Positions 20,936-31,301 of a DNA stretch of 64,000 nucleotides are shown here, piece by piece. Source of the stretch: Ceratodon purpureus. Lineage: Eukaryota > Streptophyta > Bryopsida > Pseudoditrichales > Ditrichaceae. The position numbers and the translations under genes are program-made. The stretch lies in assembly GCA_014871385.1 (NCBI GenBank), contig CM026426.1:28727037-28791036 (forward strand). Reading direction: 5' to 3'. The notes below the pieces were generated by a model, which made no database searches, was not told the DNA's origin, and saw only the letters and a list, made by a program, of their open reading frames with translations. Positions within the stretch are counted from its first letter, which is position 1; every line of letters starts with the position of its first letter.

Positions 20936-22342
20936 TTGCACACGAGCTAACTTTAGCGAAGGTGGGTATGGAGCGCTATATTGTCTTTCATCTAAATCGT
21001 GTGCACAGTGTCAACTTGCAGCTGTTGAAAGTAGATACAAAGTCTTCTTTTTGGATCGCATGTCTTTATACATTGCCTCGGTCTTTGAAGGTGTTAGCAT
21101 AGTTAGCTGTCTTGAAAGATGTGCGTGTTTCCAACTTAGGCAACTTCTACTACGATTTTGCCTTTTAATTGTGCAGTTCGTGTCTTTGATAGTTTGTTTA
21201 CATGCTGATTTAGTTTAGTGATGCATGCAAGCGTTTGCAGTTTACGATTCAGACGATTGCTCTGTAAGAAATTCAATGAACTGGAGATGGTTTTTTGATT
21301 GCAGTTTATTTCATTACAGGACTTAAGCCCTTTGAAGATTCTAAAGTCTGTAGTTGTTTGTTTCCTTTCAATAACAGATGGCAGGAATTCAGGTATGGTA
21401 ACTTTCAGATATACACTATGAAGTGGTTGTGATTGCTCTGCTGGGTATGGAATTCAGAGCATTGGTTTCATGAGTCCTTGGAACTCTTTTGCTACGAAAG
21501 GGGTCTAATATCTCATTGATGAGAATACAGCTGATTTCATTTTTTGATGTGGCAGACTATCTTATGTGTGCCATGAATGAATGGGGTGGTTGAGCTTGGT
21601 TCAACTGATTTGGTGAGTTTTTTGAAGATTCTAAAGTACTCATTGAGATTGTTTGTTGGTTTTGTGGTTGTCATGGTTGCCACTGTTGCTAACTGTCATC
21701 GTTGCCATAGTTACTAATTTTAGATATCAAAGTGGACAGTGAACTTTGAAGCCAAAGACTAGTGTTTTGGACTGTTTTTATGGGCGGGATTTGTATGTTG
21801 CAGGTGTTGCTATCTCCATTTTTGTCTTGTCCTTTTGGTGGTATAGTGAGTATACTATTTTATAACCATTGAACGATAGTGTAGATATTGAAGTGCCTTG
21901 AGTCTTGTTGTCATCGTTGCCACTGTTGCTAATGCCGCATCCAACAAAGATCGTTGCCACTGTGTTGGACCATGTATGAGGTGTTGCCAGCAAACGCAAG
22001 GGACATTGACTTTTTTCATTTCCATGTCGCAGCTACCGACTGCTTGTTTGCATCAGAAGGGCCAGTGAACTTTGAAGCCAAAGATTGGTGCGTCTCCTGT
22101 TTCTGTGGGCGGGATTTGGAGGCCAATAGTTTTGGCTGCAACTTTTTTTCCTTTTCTTATTGCAGGTATTGCTATCTCCATTTTCGTCTTGTCCTTTTTG
22201 TCGCTATGCTGCAGCTAATCATTGCTGGTTTTTGGAAACTGATACTTTAGATTGCTTAAAGAACCATTGAGACCAGTTTTGATTTTTTTTCTTGTTAGAG
22301 GTATGAGTTGGGATTTGATAGCCTTGTTGGCATGTTGCATGG
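20936..22342. other. Non-coding region between the two P repeats
   Basis: No recognisable protein. Smaller pieces of the P repeat recur (21883-21935, around TTGAAGTGCCTTGAGTC), as do CATCGTTGCCACTGTTGC motifs near 21670 and 21915. The ORF 20754-21218 looks like chance, hydrophobic low-complexity sequence. Confidence 0.45.
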
Positions 22343-22862
22343 ATATGAGAGAGATTGGGATGAGTATGTGATTGAATGGAGATCAGTTTGTTATATTGGC
22401 AGTTTTTTTTTTTTTTTTTTTTTTTTTTTTGTAGTTTCGGTGGTGTAGTGAGTAATTGGTAATGGTGCATATACGATGTGTTTTAACTTTTGAGATGTTG
22501 AATTTCGTTTTGGGAATGCTAGAATTGTCAAAGATATTCTATTCAGTATAGTATTTTAGAACCATTGAGCTTGCTGTAGATGTTGAAGTGCCTCAAAACT
22601 TGTTGTCATCGTTGCCACTGTTGCTAACTGTCATCGTTGCCGCTGTTACTAATTTTAAAGGTATAATTCGTATTTGTGTTCTCTTGTGTGGTTTGATCAA
22701 TGAGCACTTAATACCGATTAATTACCATTTCATATTTCAGGACTGTTTGGAACTTCTCAAAAACCTCTAGGACGCAGTATTCCTTCCAATCAGGTCAGGG
22801 TTGTTTCCATTCTTGTTTTTTTTCCTTTTGTTGGAATTCTCTTGTTGATTGCTGATGGGTAG
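22343..22862 (+). repeat. Direct repeat P, second copy
   Basis: Second copy of 20445-20935, interrupted by a 28-base T run at 22403-22430. A third, short piece (GTATAGTATTTTAGAACCAT and TGTAGATGTTGAAGTGCC) occurs at 23068-23115 directly before family copy B. Confidence 0.8.
22403..22430 (+). repeat. T28 homopolymer
   Basis: Uninterrupted run of 28 T inside the second P repeat. The first P repeat has normal sequence there, so the run arose after duplication or is a retroposon tail on the complementary strand. Confidence 0.85.
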
Positions 22863-23150
22863 GACTTCAGTCGTATTAACAGCACTATGTGTTGTGGTCT
22901 AGATGTGTAAGTGATAGACTGAGTCCAATATATACCTCGAACTTATTTTAGGTGGGCTGCAGATTTTGATCAGCCGAAACTTTAGGGCTTCAATACATTT
23001 GTTAACTTCTAAAGTTGCGGAAGGGGAGTGCAGATAGTAGTACGCAACAGAAGGTAATTCTATTTAGTATAGTATTTTAGAACCATTCAGCTTCTTGTAG
23101 ATGTTGAAGTGCCACAGTGTTGTTGTCATCGTGTATGGCCTTTGAATTAG

Positions 23151-24669
23151 ATGTTGTATTCAGTCGTGGCTTCTAGTTTTAACAGAAGTTGCGGTCGCTT
23201 GAATCTCGTTGCAGATATGAGGAGACTTCGTCGCAAGTGTAGAGGGGATTCCATGCAGCCTCACGATGGAGCAGATGCAGTGGGCCCAGAGATGTTGGAA
23301 ACAGGCCCCAGAGATGTTGGAGACGGCACTGTTTCTATTGGCAGGGGAGACATTGGCAGCGATGAATTCCAAGAGCCGATTATGTTGGATGGAATTCCGG
23401 AAGATCTTCAACAACGAATGTATGCTGTGGCGCCCATGCTTAAAGGCCGTGAGGGTGTCTATGACTAGCGATTCTTCACCCTTGTTTGTGGACTTTGTAA
23501 CCATGGTGTTGAGGTAGACCAAGTCCAGACGGTGGCAGCTGTTTCTGACGCCGAAATTCTCACAAAGTGGTCGCCTTCATGAGACAAGTACAGGTTTGCA
23601 ATCGACAACTGTGTTGACCAGGACCAAGCCGCACAGTTCTGTGAGCACTACAGGCTTGTCTATGGAGGCCACCCGACCAACAGTTCCTTTTCTATGAGGT
23701 TTTTACGGGCTTGCTATGCGACATTTGTGCACAATGTCAAGGTTGATTGGGTGGCAGAGGCTGTGAAGAGGCACAAGATTCGAATGTCCACTAAGTCCCT
23801 AAACCGCCACAAATTGGGCCCTGTGGCGATTCGGGAGCAACTGGCCTCCTTGTGCGCCGTCGTTGCTGCCAAAACAGCGGCAACTGGATTCAAGAGGAGG
23901 TCCTCTAAATCGCCTAAGTTGCAGAGAGATCAGACTATACGCGATGTAGAGACAGCCTTGAGAGATAGTTACAAGCTTCAGGAAGAAGCAATGGCTGTCC
24001 ATGACGATCTGCAGCAGACTGTGATTAAGTTGAAACAAGGACTTCTCTCCAATGGCGAACAGATGAGTGCGATTCAAGAGGAGTATAATGAAGCTTATGC
24101 AGTGGCAAATGAGCTGAAACTAAGAGGTACCAACCAGCTGTCCGCTCAGAAGTGGCGTGAGGGAAAGGATTTATTGGAGAAGCTGATTGAAATGTCAGAT
24201 TTGCAACAGAAGACGGAGGAATCCATACTAGTCATTGAGACTAGCAAGTTGCCAGAGGCTGCCAATGCAGTTGAGCGAGCAGCTCGTGCCATTGCTGCCA
24301 ACAAGGAGAAGTTGCTGAGCCTTCAGAATTTCACCTTGATGCTGCAAACAAGAGCTCCAATTCTGTATCCAACAAGGACGTCATTGCCTGAGTTGCCAAC
24401 ACAGTCAAAGTTGAGACTGTGCGCAGGATGTGGGCAACATGGATTTGTAGCGTGTGCTATTGTTGTCGGTTCTTGTGGGTGTGGATTTCATCCAACGTGC
24501 ATTGCAGTGTTGCTACAGTTCAAGCGACCCACTTGTCCACGCTGTTGTACGTCCTTCACTAGGGCTTGGATGGCTCAGTTTGGGCTCCCTCTTACAGCAG
24601 AGATGGAGGAGGATGTCTCCACCGTGAAGAAGAGTTTGGAGGCAACAACTGGTGGAAGTTCAAGTTCGT
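23151..24669 (+). pseudogene. RING-like/coiled-coil family, copy B
   Basis: Same order as copy A: LDGIPEDLQQRM, MLKGREG, LRACYATF, VDWVAEAV, LGPVAIREQL, a long coiled coil (about 23930-24340), then the finger at 24415-24560 with C-A-G-C, S-C-G-C, H-P-T-C and C-P-R-C, and a Ser-rich end before a GTAAGT donor at about 24670. In-frame TAG at 23466 (Gln at the aligned site of copy C) and TGA at 23580 break it without frameshift. A TTGCAG acceptor at about 23214 suggests an upstream exon. It is the most diverged of the three plain copies in the finger. Confidence 0.6.
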
Positions 24670-24782
24670 GTAAGTCACACTTACTACTCCTTGGTATGCC
24701 ATGTAGAGTATTTGCATTCTTTGTAGAAATGGCGGCTTCTTGCAATTATTGGCTAACAGTTTTGTTTTCTCACTGGTACAAG

Positions 24783-25170
24783 GAAAGTGGACGCATTTCA
24801 AAAGGAGTTGGATCTGAAGACTTCAGAACTCCAGCAGTTTGCATCTCCACTAGAAAAGAAGAAGGTAGCTCACACTCGTTTGCAAGCTCAGATTTTGGCG
24901 TTGGAAACAGAGGATGAGCGGCTAAATTCCATGAAGGATGATATGCGGAAAAGGAGCAGACAGTTTGCTACAGCCGGAGAGCTTAAAGAGAAGGCGGGTG
25001 TAGACAAGGAGCAACGGGAGATCAACAAAGCGATTGCTAACAACATCGCCACCTTGGAAGCAGCCCAAGAGGAAGCAATGAAGCTGGCATCAATCATAGA
25101 GCGCGACACTTCAGCCATCCTATGTTCCCAAGAGCAGCTTCGCCAATTTGAATCGAAACGTGGACAGTAG
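24783..25170 (+). pseudogene. RING-like family, truncated coiled-coil fragment B2
   Basis: Begins with KVDAFQKELDLKTSELQQ, matching the coiled-coil exon of copy C (KVDALLKELQLQTSKLQQ), and continues through LALETEDERLN and VDKEQREINKAIA to a stop at 25168. The finger that follows in copy C is absent; the shared 3' tail starts directly. So this is a second, internally deleted family member fused behind copy B. The block ending in a tail shared with copy A marks the edge of a duplicated unit. Confidence 0.65.
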
Positions 25171-25710
25171 AATGAAGCCAGGGACTCTAGAAATGAAGCA
25201 CCAAACAATCAATTTTCTTTATGTAACTGTCTACCCCTATTGTATGCTAGGACAGTCTACCAGTGTTTCAGTAGTTTTGTGTTTGGTACACTTGCTATGA
25301 TCTTGGCCCTTGGGTGTTTCTTTACCTCTGACTGATGTAGGGTTTTCAGACACTCTTCAGTATTTTAGCACCATTCTCGGATTTGGTACATATCATGGTC
25401 ACATTTTACTTTGAACGTAGATGTCTTGCTTGAACTTCATGCTGGTTTCTGAAGCAATCTTGTAATTGAGAAAGCAAGCACGGTTTGAATTCACCTCCTG
25501 ATCATTCTTTTCAGTCATCGGCTTTATCACCTAGTTGTCATTTTTGTTTCGAAGTGCTCATACTGTTAAGAATTCAATACTTCTTCATGTTATCTTGAAT
25601 TTGAAATTACTAGGTGTAGAATTTTGGAGGTTTAATCTAAACGTGGATGAATTGTAATGATGGACTTATGAGGAAGTATATATTGAATACAGTTCTGATA
25701 AATCGTAGAG
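25160..25710 (+). repeat. Shared 3' tail of RING-like family, copy B
   Basis: Inverted partner of 13525-14082, about 11 kb away, with very few differences. It starts at the stop codon of fragment B2 and carries no ORF. Confidence 0.85.
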
Positions 25711-25843
25711 GATGTTTATGCAGAATTTATGTACATTAGCATGCTAAGGCACAAAATGAATGTTTGAAACTATTCGAAGAAAATTTGAAAATTTTGAAGT
25801 CAGACGAGTTAGTAAAAATACAGAATCAGTTTTTACGATACTC

Positions 25844-26222
25844 ATCACTTTAAATTTCAAGTCAAACATGAATTTCACAACAACCTCCTACGCAATAATT
25901 AATCTAAATAAATTGTTTTTCCCCTTAGAGATGTCACTAAATCCAAGAGTCCCTCGACAGTTTAACTTACCGGGGTTCCCAACAGTACTAATTCTAAAAT
26001 ATCTCTCTAAAAGATCTCAATGCCCAAATACTTTATGCTTCATCAGAATACTTCGGTAATTATTGTTGATGATACATTAGATCAAGGGGGTGGATCAATG
26101 ACCAGAAAAAACATAATAGACTGATTCAAGATTGATTAAGGTCAATGGAAACAAAGGCAGACTAATTCGAGGCGCTGGAAACAAAGGCAGACTGATTTAA
26201 AGGCGGTGGAAACAAGAACGGT
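25844..26222 (+). repeat. S repeat, copy 1
   Basis: About 380 bases also found at 30522-30897: starts ATCACTTTAAATTTCAAGTC, includes AAGAGTCCCTCGACAG and TCTCTCTAAAAGATCTCAAT, and ends with GGCGGTGGAAACAA. Its first 46 bases recur alone at 27187-27232. Confidence 0.85.
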
Positions 26223-26488
26223 GGAACCGTGAGGCTCTGTCCCCAATAATGATATTTTATATATATTTTTTAAATGAAATTAAATTCAACTTAGAAATAA
26301 TACAATATTTTATTGAAATGATTTTATCAAATGATAACTAAGTCATTTCAATTAATGTTTAAAATTTGGTTTTTCAAATTCTCTATTTTTTCTACAGAGG
26401 GATCTAACACGTCAATTTTAGTTCCTACAAAAAGAGGGGATTTTATTAAACCTTCTACATTAAAAGTATTTCCAATCAAGATTAAATT

Positions 26489-27185
26489 TCAATCTTGTGG
26501 TAAATAACACTCTATTAAGTAATTAAAATTCAATATTCTTCTCTCACTAGATACATATTGAACTTCATCTTTAGTAAATATGAGTGGCAACGGTTCACTT
26601 AAAAACTTTAATGGAAAATTTAAAGATGGAGCACTTTGACTTTGGTAAGAGAAAATAAAAATAATTTCGGATTTTTGTTGAAAACATATTGAGTTTTGTT
26701 GATTATTATCTTGTAAAATTTTGCCTTTATGTTGTTTAGGATACCCCCAATTGCCTTGCATTATAATATGTTCATCATTTATTTCAAGATAAGAAAGTAT
26801 CTCATGTGCAGAGGTGTGTATTGGCAATAAGAGAATTACATTCCAACGTGAAATTGAAGAAGTCCATCTTTTTAAATTTGTTCCAAATAAAGTATAATCC
26901 TTCTTGGACCAATGCCGTCCATTAACTCCTTGGCGTGGTGTATCAAAAACAAATAAAGAATCATTTGAAAGAGCATAGGAAGTTATATTAAAGTTTCCAA
27001 TTTTTGCAAAAATTTCAATGGACTTATTTAAAATAGGACTTTGAATTTTCTCATTCCATGTCCAGAAATTAGAAGAACTTGGAACCATTGATTGGTTCAA
27101 TAAAGATTTATTTGATTTGTAATGATCAGATATGAGTGGAGGAATGTATCTTTCATAATTAGGTAATTCTTTAATTTGTTTAGGT
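26489..27185 (-). CDS. Unknown AT-rich ORF in R copy 1
   Basis: Minus-strand frame of about 230 codons, open from near 27185 (IKELPNYERYIPPLI) with Met at 27067-27100, ending in a TGA at 26489. After that TGA the frame continues for about 50 codons. Rich in Ser, Asn, Ile and Phe, with WTWNEKIQSPILNKS, VNGRHWSKKDYTLFGTNLK and WNVILLLP. No motif that I recognise. The same ORF in R copy 2 differs at only a few residues, including silent changes, which hints at recent duplication or selection. Base use is far more AT-rich than the other genes, so a foreign, viral or organellar origin is possible but unproven. Confidence 0.4.
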
Positions 27186-27232
27186 AATCACTTTAAATTT
27201 CAAGTCAAACATGAATTTCACAACAACCTCTA
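26501..27232 (+). repeat. AT-rich direct repeat R, copy 1
   Basis: About 730 bases almost identical to 29836-30568, same orientation. Each R runs into the start of S: copy 1 for only 46 bases, copy 2 for the full S. The two R copies enclose the AT-rich and GC-satellite segment 27233-29835. Confidence 0.9.
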
Positions 27233-28338
27233 ATTTGTCTCCCATTCTATTTTTTTATTTTTAACTATCGGAAGAAAGGAAAAATAAATAAAAGATTAGG
27301 GGATTATATTATGTACAAGACAATAATAAAAAACAGACAATTGAAATAAAATACAATATGACAATAAATGAAACATAACAAATAACCGCGAGCCAGACAA
27401 ACTACAATGGGAAAAGGTTTGAAGGAAATAGATGTGTATAGAGAAGATAGATATCAAGCGAAAAAACAAAAAATAAAAAAAGTACATGAGAGGTAATAAT
27501 AAATCAAAAAGATAATTAGAATAAAAGATCAAATAAAAAATAATAATAATAATTGCAAGAGTGGAAATGACATACAAGAAGAAATGAGGAGTATGAAGTG
27601 AATAGAAAAAACCATGTCATGGTGATAACATTATGGCAAAAGATGAAACTAAATAAAAATATCCAACTTAGAAAGGGCTTTTTTCTTAAAGATTAAAGGA
27701 TTAGATAAAGCACGAGACAATAATTGGAAAATAGTTAATTATAATTACATAGAATAAAATGGTATTTGAAAACATAAGAAATAAGTTCAATAACACTAAG
27801 ATATACAAACTACGATGGACATAATTTTAAATACCCAAGAAAGCAATTAATTAGGAAAATATCATTTTCATGGAAAAAAGGATTTGACTTGCCATATAAA
27901 ATTAAAGCCAAAAACATACAAACTTGTCATATTAATGTAAGAGAAATCCATGTCGAGATCTCCTTTAATTTTATTACCTAACGAAATAATGTCTTCAAAT
28001 AAAAGAATATTATTTTTTATTAGCTTCTCATTACCTTTTAAGTTGTACCACCCATTGTATACCTCCCCCTTCTATAGGCCCATGGGCCATAATTTCATTT
28101 CCAAAACAAATGTATTCTTCCTTCTAGACATTGGGACTATATTTGCAAACCATAGTAGAGCACCAATAATTGAACGACATAAATATCTCCTTCTAAAGTA
28201 TACCCCAACATCAAGGCGAATCCCACAATCCTCATTACAAAATCTTATGGACATTTTCCATGATTTCAGGGATATGTCTAAAATTTCTAATTCGGTAATG
28301 ATTTTGTTTTTAGAGTATCTAGAAATAGAATTTTTTTT
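27233..28338. other. AT-rich non-coding segment between R copies
   Basis: A-rich on the plus strand. Words such as TAGAATAAAA, AAGAAAT and ACAAACTACAATGG recur around 27330-27420 and 27720-27810, indicating weak internal duplication. ORF 27296-27577 (minus) is a hydrophobic chance product. Confidence 0.45.
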
Positions 28339-29204
28339 GTCAAGGTTGGACGAGGGGAGGAGGGGAGGGGAGGCCGTCTCTAGAGAAAATCCAAGAGATG
28401 AAGGAAGGCCTTGCGAGACCCCGCCTCCACGCGGACGAGGGGCCGTCTCCACGGCCGTCAGCGAGGTCTGCCCCCCCCCTGTCTCCGCCGACGGCCGACC
28501 CTCCAACTCCCCGAAATCTCGAAATTCCCGTAACTTCGTCAAGACTTGTCCAAATTGGACTTATGAGATGTTTTTTTTGGCATCTACAGGAAATGTAGAT
28601 GCCAAAAAACACCTCATAAGCCCGATTTGGATACGTTTTGAAGAAGTTATGAAGATTATAAGATTCGGGTTTTTTTTTTTTTTTAAATTTGAGGCCGTAT
28701 CCGCGGCCGTCTCCACGGCCGTCAGCGGGGTCGGCCCCCCCCGTCTCCGCCGACGGCCGACCCCTCAACTCCTCGAAATCTCGAAATTCCCGTAACTTCT
28801 TCAAAACTTGTCCAAATTGGACTTATGAGATGTTTTTTGGCATCTACAGGAAATGTAGATGCCAAAAAACACCTCATAAGCCCGATTTCGATACGTATTG
28901 AAGAAGTAATGAAGATTTTAAGATTCGGGTTTTTTTTTTTTTTTTAAATTTGAGGCCGTATCCGCGGCCGTCTCCACGGCCGTCAGCGGGGTCGGCCCCC
29001 CCCGTCTCCGCCGACGGCCGACCCCTCAACTCCTCGAAATCTCGAAATTCCCGTAACTTCTTCAAAACTTGTCCAAATTGGACTTATGAGATGTTTTTTG
29101 ACATCTACAGGAAATGTCGATGACAGAACACACCTCATAAGCCCAATTTGGATACGTTTTGAAGAAGTTATGAAGATTTTAAGATTCGGGATTTTTTTTT
29201 TTAA
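28339..29204. repeat. Tandem array of hairpin-forming units, about 260 bp each
   Basis: Three units centred at about 28590, 28851 and 29112. Each holds a GC-rich block (GGCCGTCTCC, TCCGCCGACGGCCGACC) followed by a foldback: left arm from AACTTCTTCAAAACTTGTCC through TTTTTTGGCATCTACA, loop GGAAA, right arm TGTAGATGCCAAAAAA through CGTTTTGAAGAAGTTATG. The inner arms of units 1 and 2 pair over about 27 bases with one mismatch in the spot checked, and pairing extends imperfectly to 60-70 bases. Unit 3 is more decayed. Confidence 0.85.
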
Positions 29205-29700
29205 ATTAGCGGCCGTCTCCGCGGCCGTCGCCAGGGACGGCCGTCCGTCTCTGCGGTCAGCCGCGTCTCCACGCGGTCGGCCACGCGGACGGCCGCATCT
29301 CGCCGCGGTCGCCCACGCGGACGGCCGTCCGATCGGACGGCCGTCCGCGGCCGACCATGTCAACCACGGGCCGTCTGATTTGTGGCCGTCCCCGGGGCCG
29401 ACTGTGGAGACGGCTGTCTGATCGGATGGCCCTCCCAGGCCGACCAGGGCGGCCGCGGGCCGTCCGATCCTGCGGCCGTCGCCGTGGCCGACTGCGGCGA
29501 CGGCAACGGCTTCGGGGACGGCCAAAGTATCGGACGGCCCGCGGTCGGCTGCAGCGATCGTATGGTCCCCGATGGCCCACGCCGGGGTTGATCTGGGCCG
29601 TCAGATCCCGTGGCCGTCTCCGCGGCCGTCCCCGTGAACGGACGGCCGAGATGGGGCGTGGTGGCGGGATCGGCCGATCGGACTGTCGGGGGATGTTTTT
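29205..29700. repeat. GGCCGTC-rich satellite
   Basis: Very GC-rich, built from GGCCGTC/GACGGCC words and variants such as GCGGCCGTCC and GACGGCCGTCCG, with local palindromes. All six frames stay open by composition, so ORFs here (Arg/Gly/Pro-rich) are artefacts. It looks like an expansion of the GC block of the hairpin units just to the left. Confidence 0.8.
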
Positions 29701-29790
29701 ACTCCCCCTTGGTCGCAAGATTATTACCGCGACTTAATTCTCGAGCGTCGGAGACGCCACGTCCGGGACGGGGGACATCCGGGTCGGACG

Positions 29791-30435
29791 TCAAGACGTC
29801 TGGAGCCGGGTCGGACGTCTATTTGAACAACCCTGTAAATAACACTCTATTAAGTAATTAAAATTCAATATTCCTCTCTCACTAGATACATATTGAACTT
29901 CATCTTTAGTAAATATGAGTGGCAACGGTTCACTTAAAAACTTTAATGGAAAATTTAAAGATGGAGCACTTTGACTTTGGTAAGAGAAAATAAAAATAAT
30001 TTTGGATTTTTGTTGAAAACATATTGAGTTTTGTTGATTATTATCTTGTAAAATTTTGCCTTTATGTTGTTTAGGATACCCCCAATTACCTTGCATTATA
30101 ATGTGTTCATCATTTATTTCAAGATAAGAAAGTATCTCATGTGCAGAGGTGTCTATTGGCAATAAGAGAATTACATTCCAACGTGAAATTGAAGAAGTCC
30201 ATCTTTTTAAATTTGTTCCAAATAAAGTATAATCCTTCTTGGACCAATGCCGTCCATTAACTCCTTGGCGTGGTGTATCAAAAACAAATAAAGAATCATT
30301 TGAAAGAGCATAGGAAGTTATATTAAAGTTTCCAATTTTTGCAAAAATTTCAATGGACTTATTTAAAATAGGACTTTGAATTTTCTCATTCCATGTCCAG
30401 AAATTAGAAGAACTTGGAACCATTGATTGGTTCAA
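29791..30435 (-). CDS. Unknown AT-rich ORF in R copy 2
   Basis: Second copy of the ORF at 26489, nearly identical (His to Asp in ILLLPIDTSAHE and a few more changes). The 3' end reads into different sequence (CSNRRPTRLQTS) because the repeat boundary at about 29836 cuts the frame. No recognised domain. Confidence 0.4.
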   Translation of the reverse strand: MNQSMVPSSSNFWTWNEKIQSPILNKSIEIFAKIGNFNITSYALSNDSLFVFDTPRQGVNGRHWSKKDYTLFGTNLKRWTSSISRWNVILLLPIDTSAHEILSYLEINDEHIIMQGNWGYPKQHKGKILQDNNQQNSICFQQKSKIIFIFSYQSQSAPSLNFPLKFLSEPLPLIFTKDEVQYVSSERGILNFNYLIECYLQGCSNRRPTRLQTS

Positions 30436-30568
30436 TAAAAATTTATTTGATTTGTAATGATCAGATATGAGTGGAGGAATGTATCTTTCATAATTAGGTA
30501 ATTCTTTAATTTGTTTAGGTAATCACTTTAAATTTCAAGTCAAACATGAATTTCACAACAACCTCCTA
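29836..30568 (+). repeat. AT-rich direct repeat R, copy 2
   Basis: Second copy of 26501-27232. The junction at 29836 abuts the GC-rich satellite flank abruptly. Confidence 0.9.
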
Positions 30569-30897
30569 CGCAGTAATTAATCTAAATAAATTGTTTTGCC
30601 CCTTAGAGATGTTACTAAATCCAAGAGTCCCTCAACAGTTCAACTTACCGGAGTTTCCAACAGTACTAATTCTAAAATATCTCTCTAAAAGATCTCAATG
30701 CCCAAATACTTTATGCTTCATCAGAATACTTGGGTAATCATTGTTGATGATATCTTGGATCAAGGGGGTGGATCAATGACCAGAAAAAACATAATAGACT
30801 GATTCAAGACTGATTAAGGTCGATGGAAACAAAGGCAGACTAATTCAAGGCGCTGGAAATAAAGGCAGACTAATTTAAAGGCGGTGGAAACAAAGGC
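30522..30897 (+). repeat. S repeat, copy 2, upstream of RING-like copy C
   Basis: Full S copy directly continuous with R copy 2, followed within 410 bases by the ATG of family copy C. An inverted S copy sits on the 5' side of family copy A, so S may belong to the 5' end of the family unit. Confidence 0.85.
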
Positions 30898-31301
30898 TTA
30901 CACCAAAGTATAATATTGTTCTATACAAGCGGTAAGAAAGGGGATGAAAGTCAACAGGCTACTCCCAGTACTATTCACCTAGTTGACAACGACTGCCCCA
31001 CTAAGTCTACGGGGGTCATAGGACTGTCCCAAGCCGTGTCCATCTCGTTGGCGGCTGTGTTGTGCGCTTCCATCATCTAAATGTACCAACCCCAATTTTT
31101 TAAGGTTCAAAACATGGCCTCTTTGTGGTACATCAACCATTCCCGCCAGATTTAGTGTTGCTTTGCTCTGAACTGTGTCCACCATTGTTTCCACAGTTGT
31201 TTCAATCACCTGCTCTGCTTTAGACTTCTAGCTTGCTGCCGCTCCTTGTTGTCGATCTGGTTGCTGTAGCTTTGTTGTAATCGAGGTAAATAGTTTCCAC
31301 C

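Noticed and set aside
20754..21218. ORF of 154 codons in the P repeat
   Set aside because: Not preserved in the second P copy and without domain features.
27296..27577. Hydrophobic minus-strand ORF resembling a membrane protein
   Set aside because: Pure AT-rich composition (Phe/Leu/Ile/Tyr), with no homologue in the neighbouring repeats.
29086..29737. Several Arg/Gly/Pro-rich ORFs in the GC satellite
   Set aside because: All frames are open because of composition, with no start context or domain.
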